Source: Candidatus Heimdallarchaeota archaeon
GTDB taxonomy: Archaea; Asgardarchaeota; Heimdallarchaeia; Heimdallarchaeales; Kariarchaeaceae
Direction: 5' to 3'
Length of the DNA: 6,151 nucleotides
NCBI GenBank assembly: GCA_021399405.1
Contig: JAAFKL010000049.1
Span: 1-6,151, forward strand
The translations under genes and the position numbers were made by a program. Below the pieces are notes generated by a model. The model was not told the origin of the DNA. It saw nothing but the letters and a program-made list of their open reading frames with translations, and did no database searches. Below are positions 5,949-6,151 of the stretch, piece by piece. Position 1 is the first letter of the stretch. Each line of letters starts with the position of its first letter.

Positions 5949-6151
5949 ATGTATCGTGGAGAACCAGTTGCTATTCACACTATCATGATTGGTTTACTGG
6001 GTTATTTGGTAACTTTGTTACTGGGTATCAGGTTAAGTGGAATAATTTATTTTTCTGGGAAAAACCTTACACAAATACATTATACCCTGGCGTATTTCGC
6101 TTGGATAGCTCCTGTTATACTGGGTTCTCAATTGCAATTCAATAGGGCCCT
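5949..6151 (+). CDS. Membrane protein of unknown function, N-terminal fragment
   Basis: An ATG at 5949 opens a frame that stays open for 67 codons to the window end, so the gene is cut off. The N-terminus M-Y-R-G-E-P-V-A is short and polar. It is followed by a hydrophobic helix at about residues 8-27 (I-M-I-G-L-L-G-Y-L-V-T-L-L-L-G), a loop with a lysine and polar residues (S-G-K-N-L-T-Q), and a second hydrophobic segment at about 45-60 (Y-T-L-A-Y-F-A-W-I-A-P-V-I-L-G). At least two membrane spans are therefore expected. I do not recognise the family from this fragment. It lies 72 bases downstream of the amidohydrolase in the same direction and has its own TATA-like box, so cotranscription is possible but not required. 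Confidence 0.6.
   Translation, partial: MYRGEPVAIHTIMIGLLGYLVTLLLGIRLSGIIYFSGKNLTQIHYTLAYFAWIAPVILGSQLQFNRA

Overview
The window looks archaeal. It is AT-rich, and TATA-like boxes sit about 26-28 bases before several start codons with no Shine-Dalgarno sequence, which suggests leaderless or short-leader transcripts. One gene has the typical archaeal type IV pilin N-terminus (charged residues, R-R-A, then V-S-P-V-I-A-V-V). The mix of secreted proteins would suit an Asgard-type or similar mesophilic archaeon, but the lineage is only a guess.

Layout from left to right: (1) the C-terminal end of a GNAT-type acetyltransferase (1-165, +). (2) A single-pass surface protein (267-1757, +) with a signal peptide, Ig-like extracellular part, one membrane helix, and a basic, then helical, cytoplasmic tail. 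(3) A large type IV pilin-like protein (1821-2939, +) whose C-terminal half looks like a concanavalin A/LamG-type jelly roll. (4) An intergenic stretch of about 420 bases holding a decayed copy (3113-3202, -) of the next gene's signal peptide and promoter. (5) The intact relative (3360-4145, -), a secreted, C-terminally membrane-anchored protein of unknown function. (6) A D-aminoacylase-like amidohydrolase (4275-5876, +), divergent from it, that lacks the usual HxH and Cys metal ligands. (7) The start of a multi-pass membrane protein (5949 to the window end, +).

The first three intact or partial genes run in the same direction, but the spacing and separate TATA boxes suggest individual promoters rather than one operon. 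Genes 2, 3 and 5 are all cell-surface proteins, so the region has a cell-envelope flavour; no pilus assembly ATPase, membrane platform or prepilin peptidase is present. The amidohydrolase is a predicted cytoplasmic enzyme with no visible functional link to the surface proteins.

The most notable structural feature is an old tandem duplication with an offset of about 941-943 bases. It copied the start, promoter and upstream region of gene 5. The left copy kept a recognisable signal peptide and then hits a stop codon. A 40-base patch upstream of both copies is unusually well conserved (32/40) and reads in both as the start of a short divergent ORF. I found no evidence for a CRISPR array, transposon, tRNA, rRNA or defence system.
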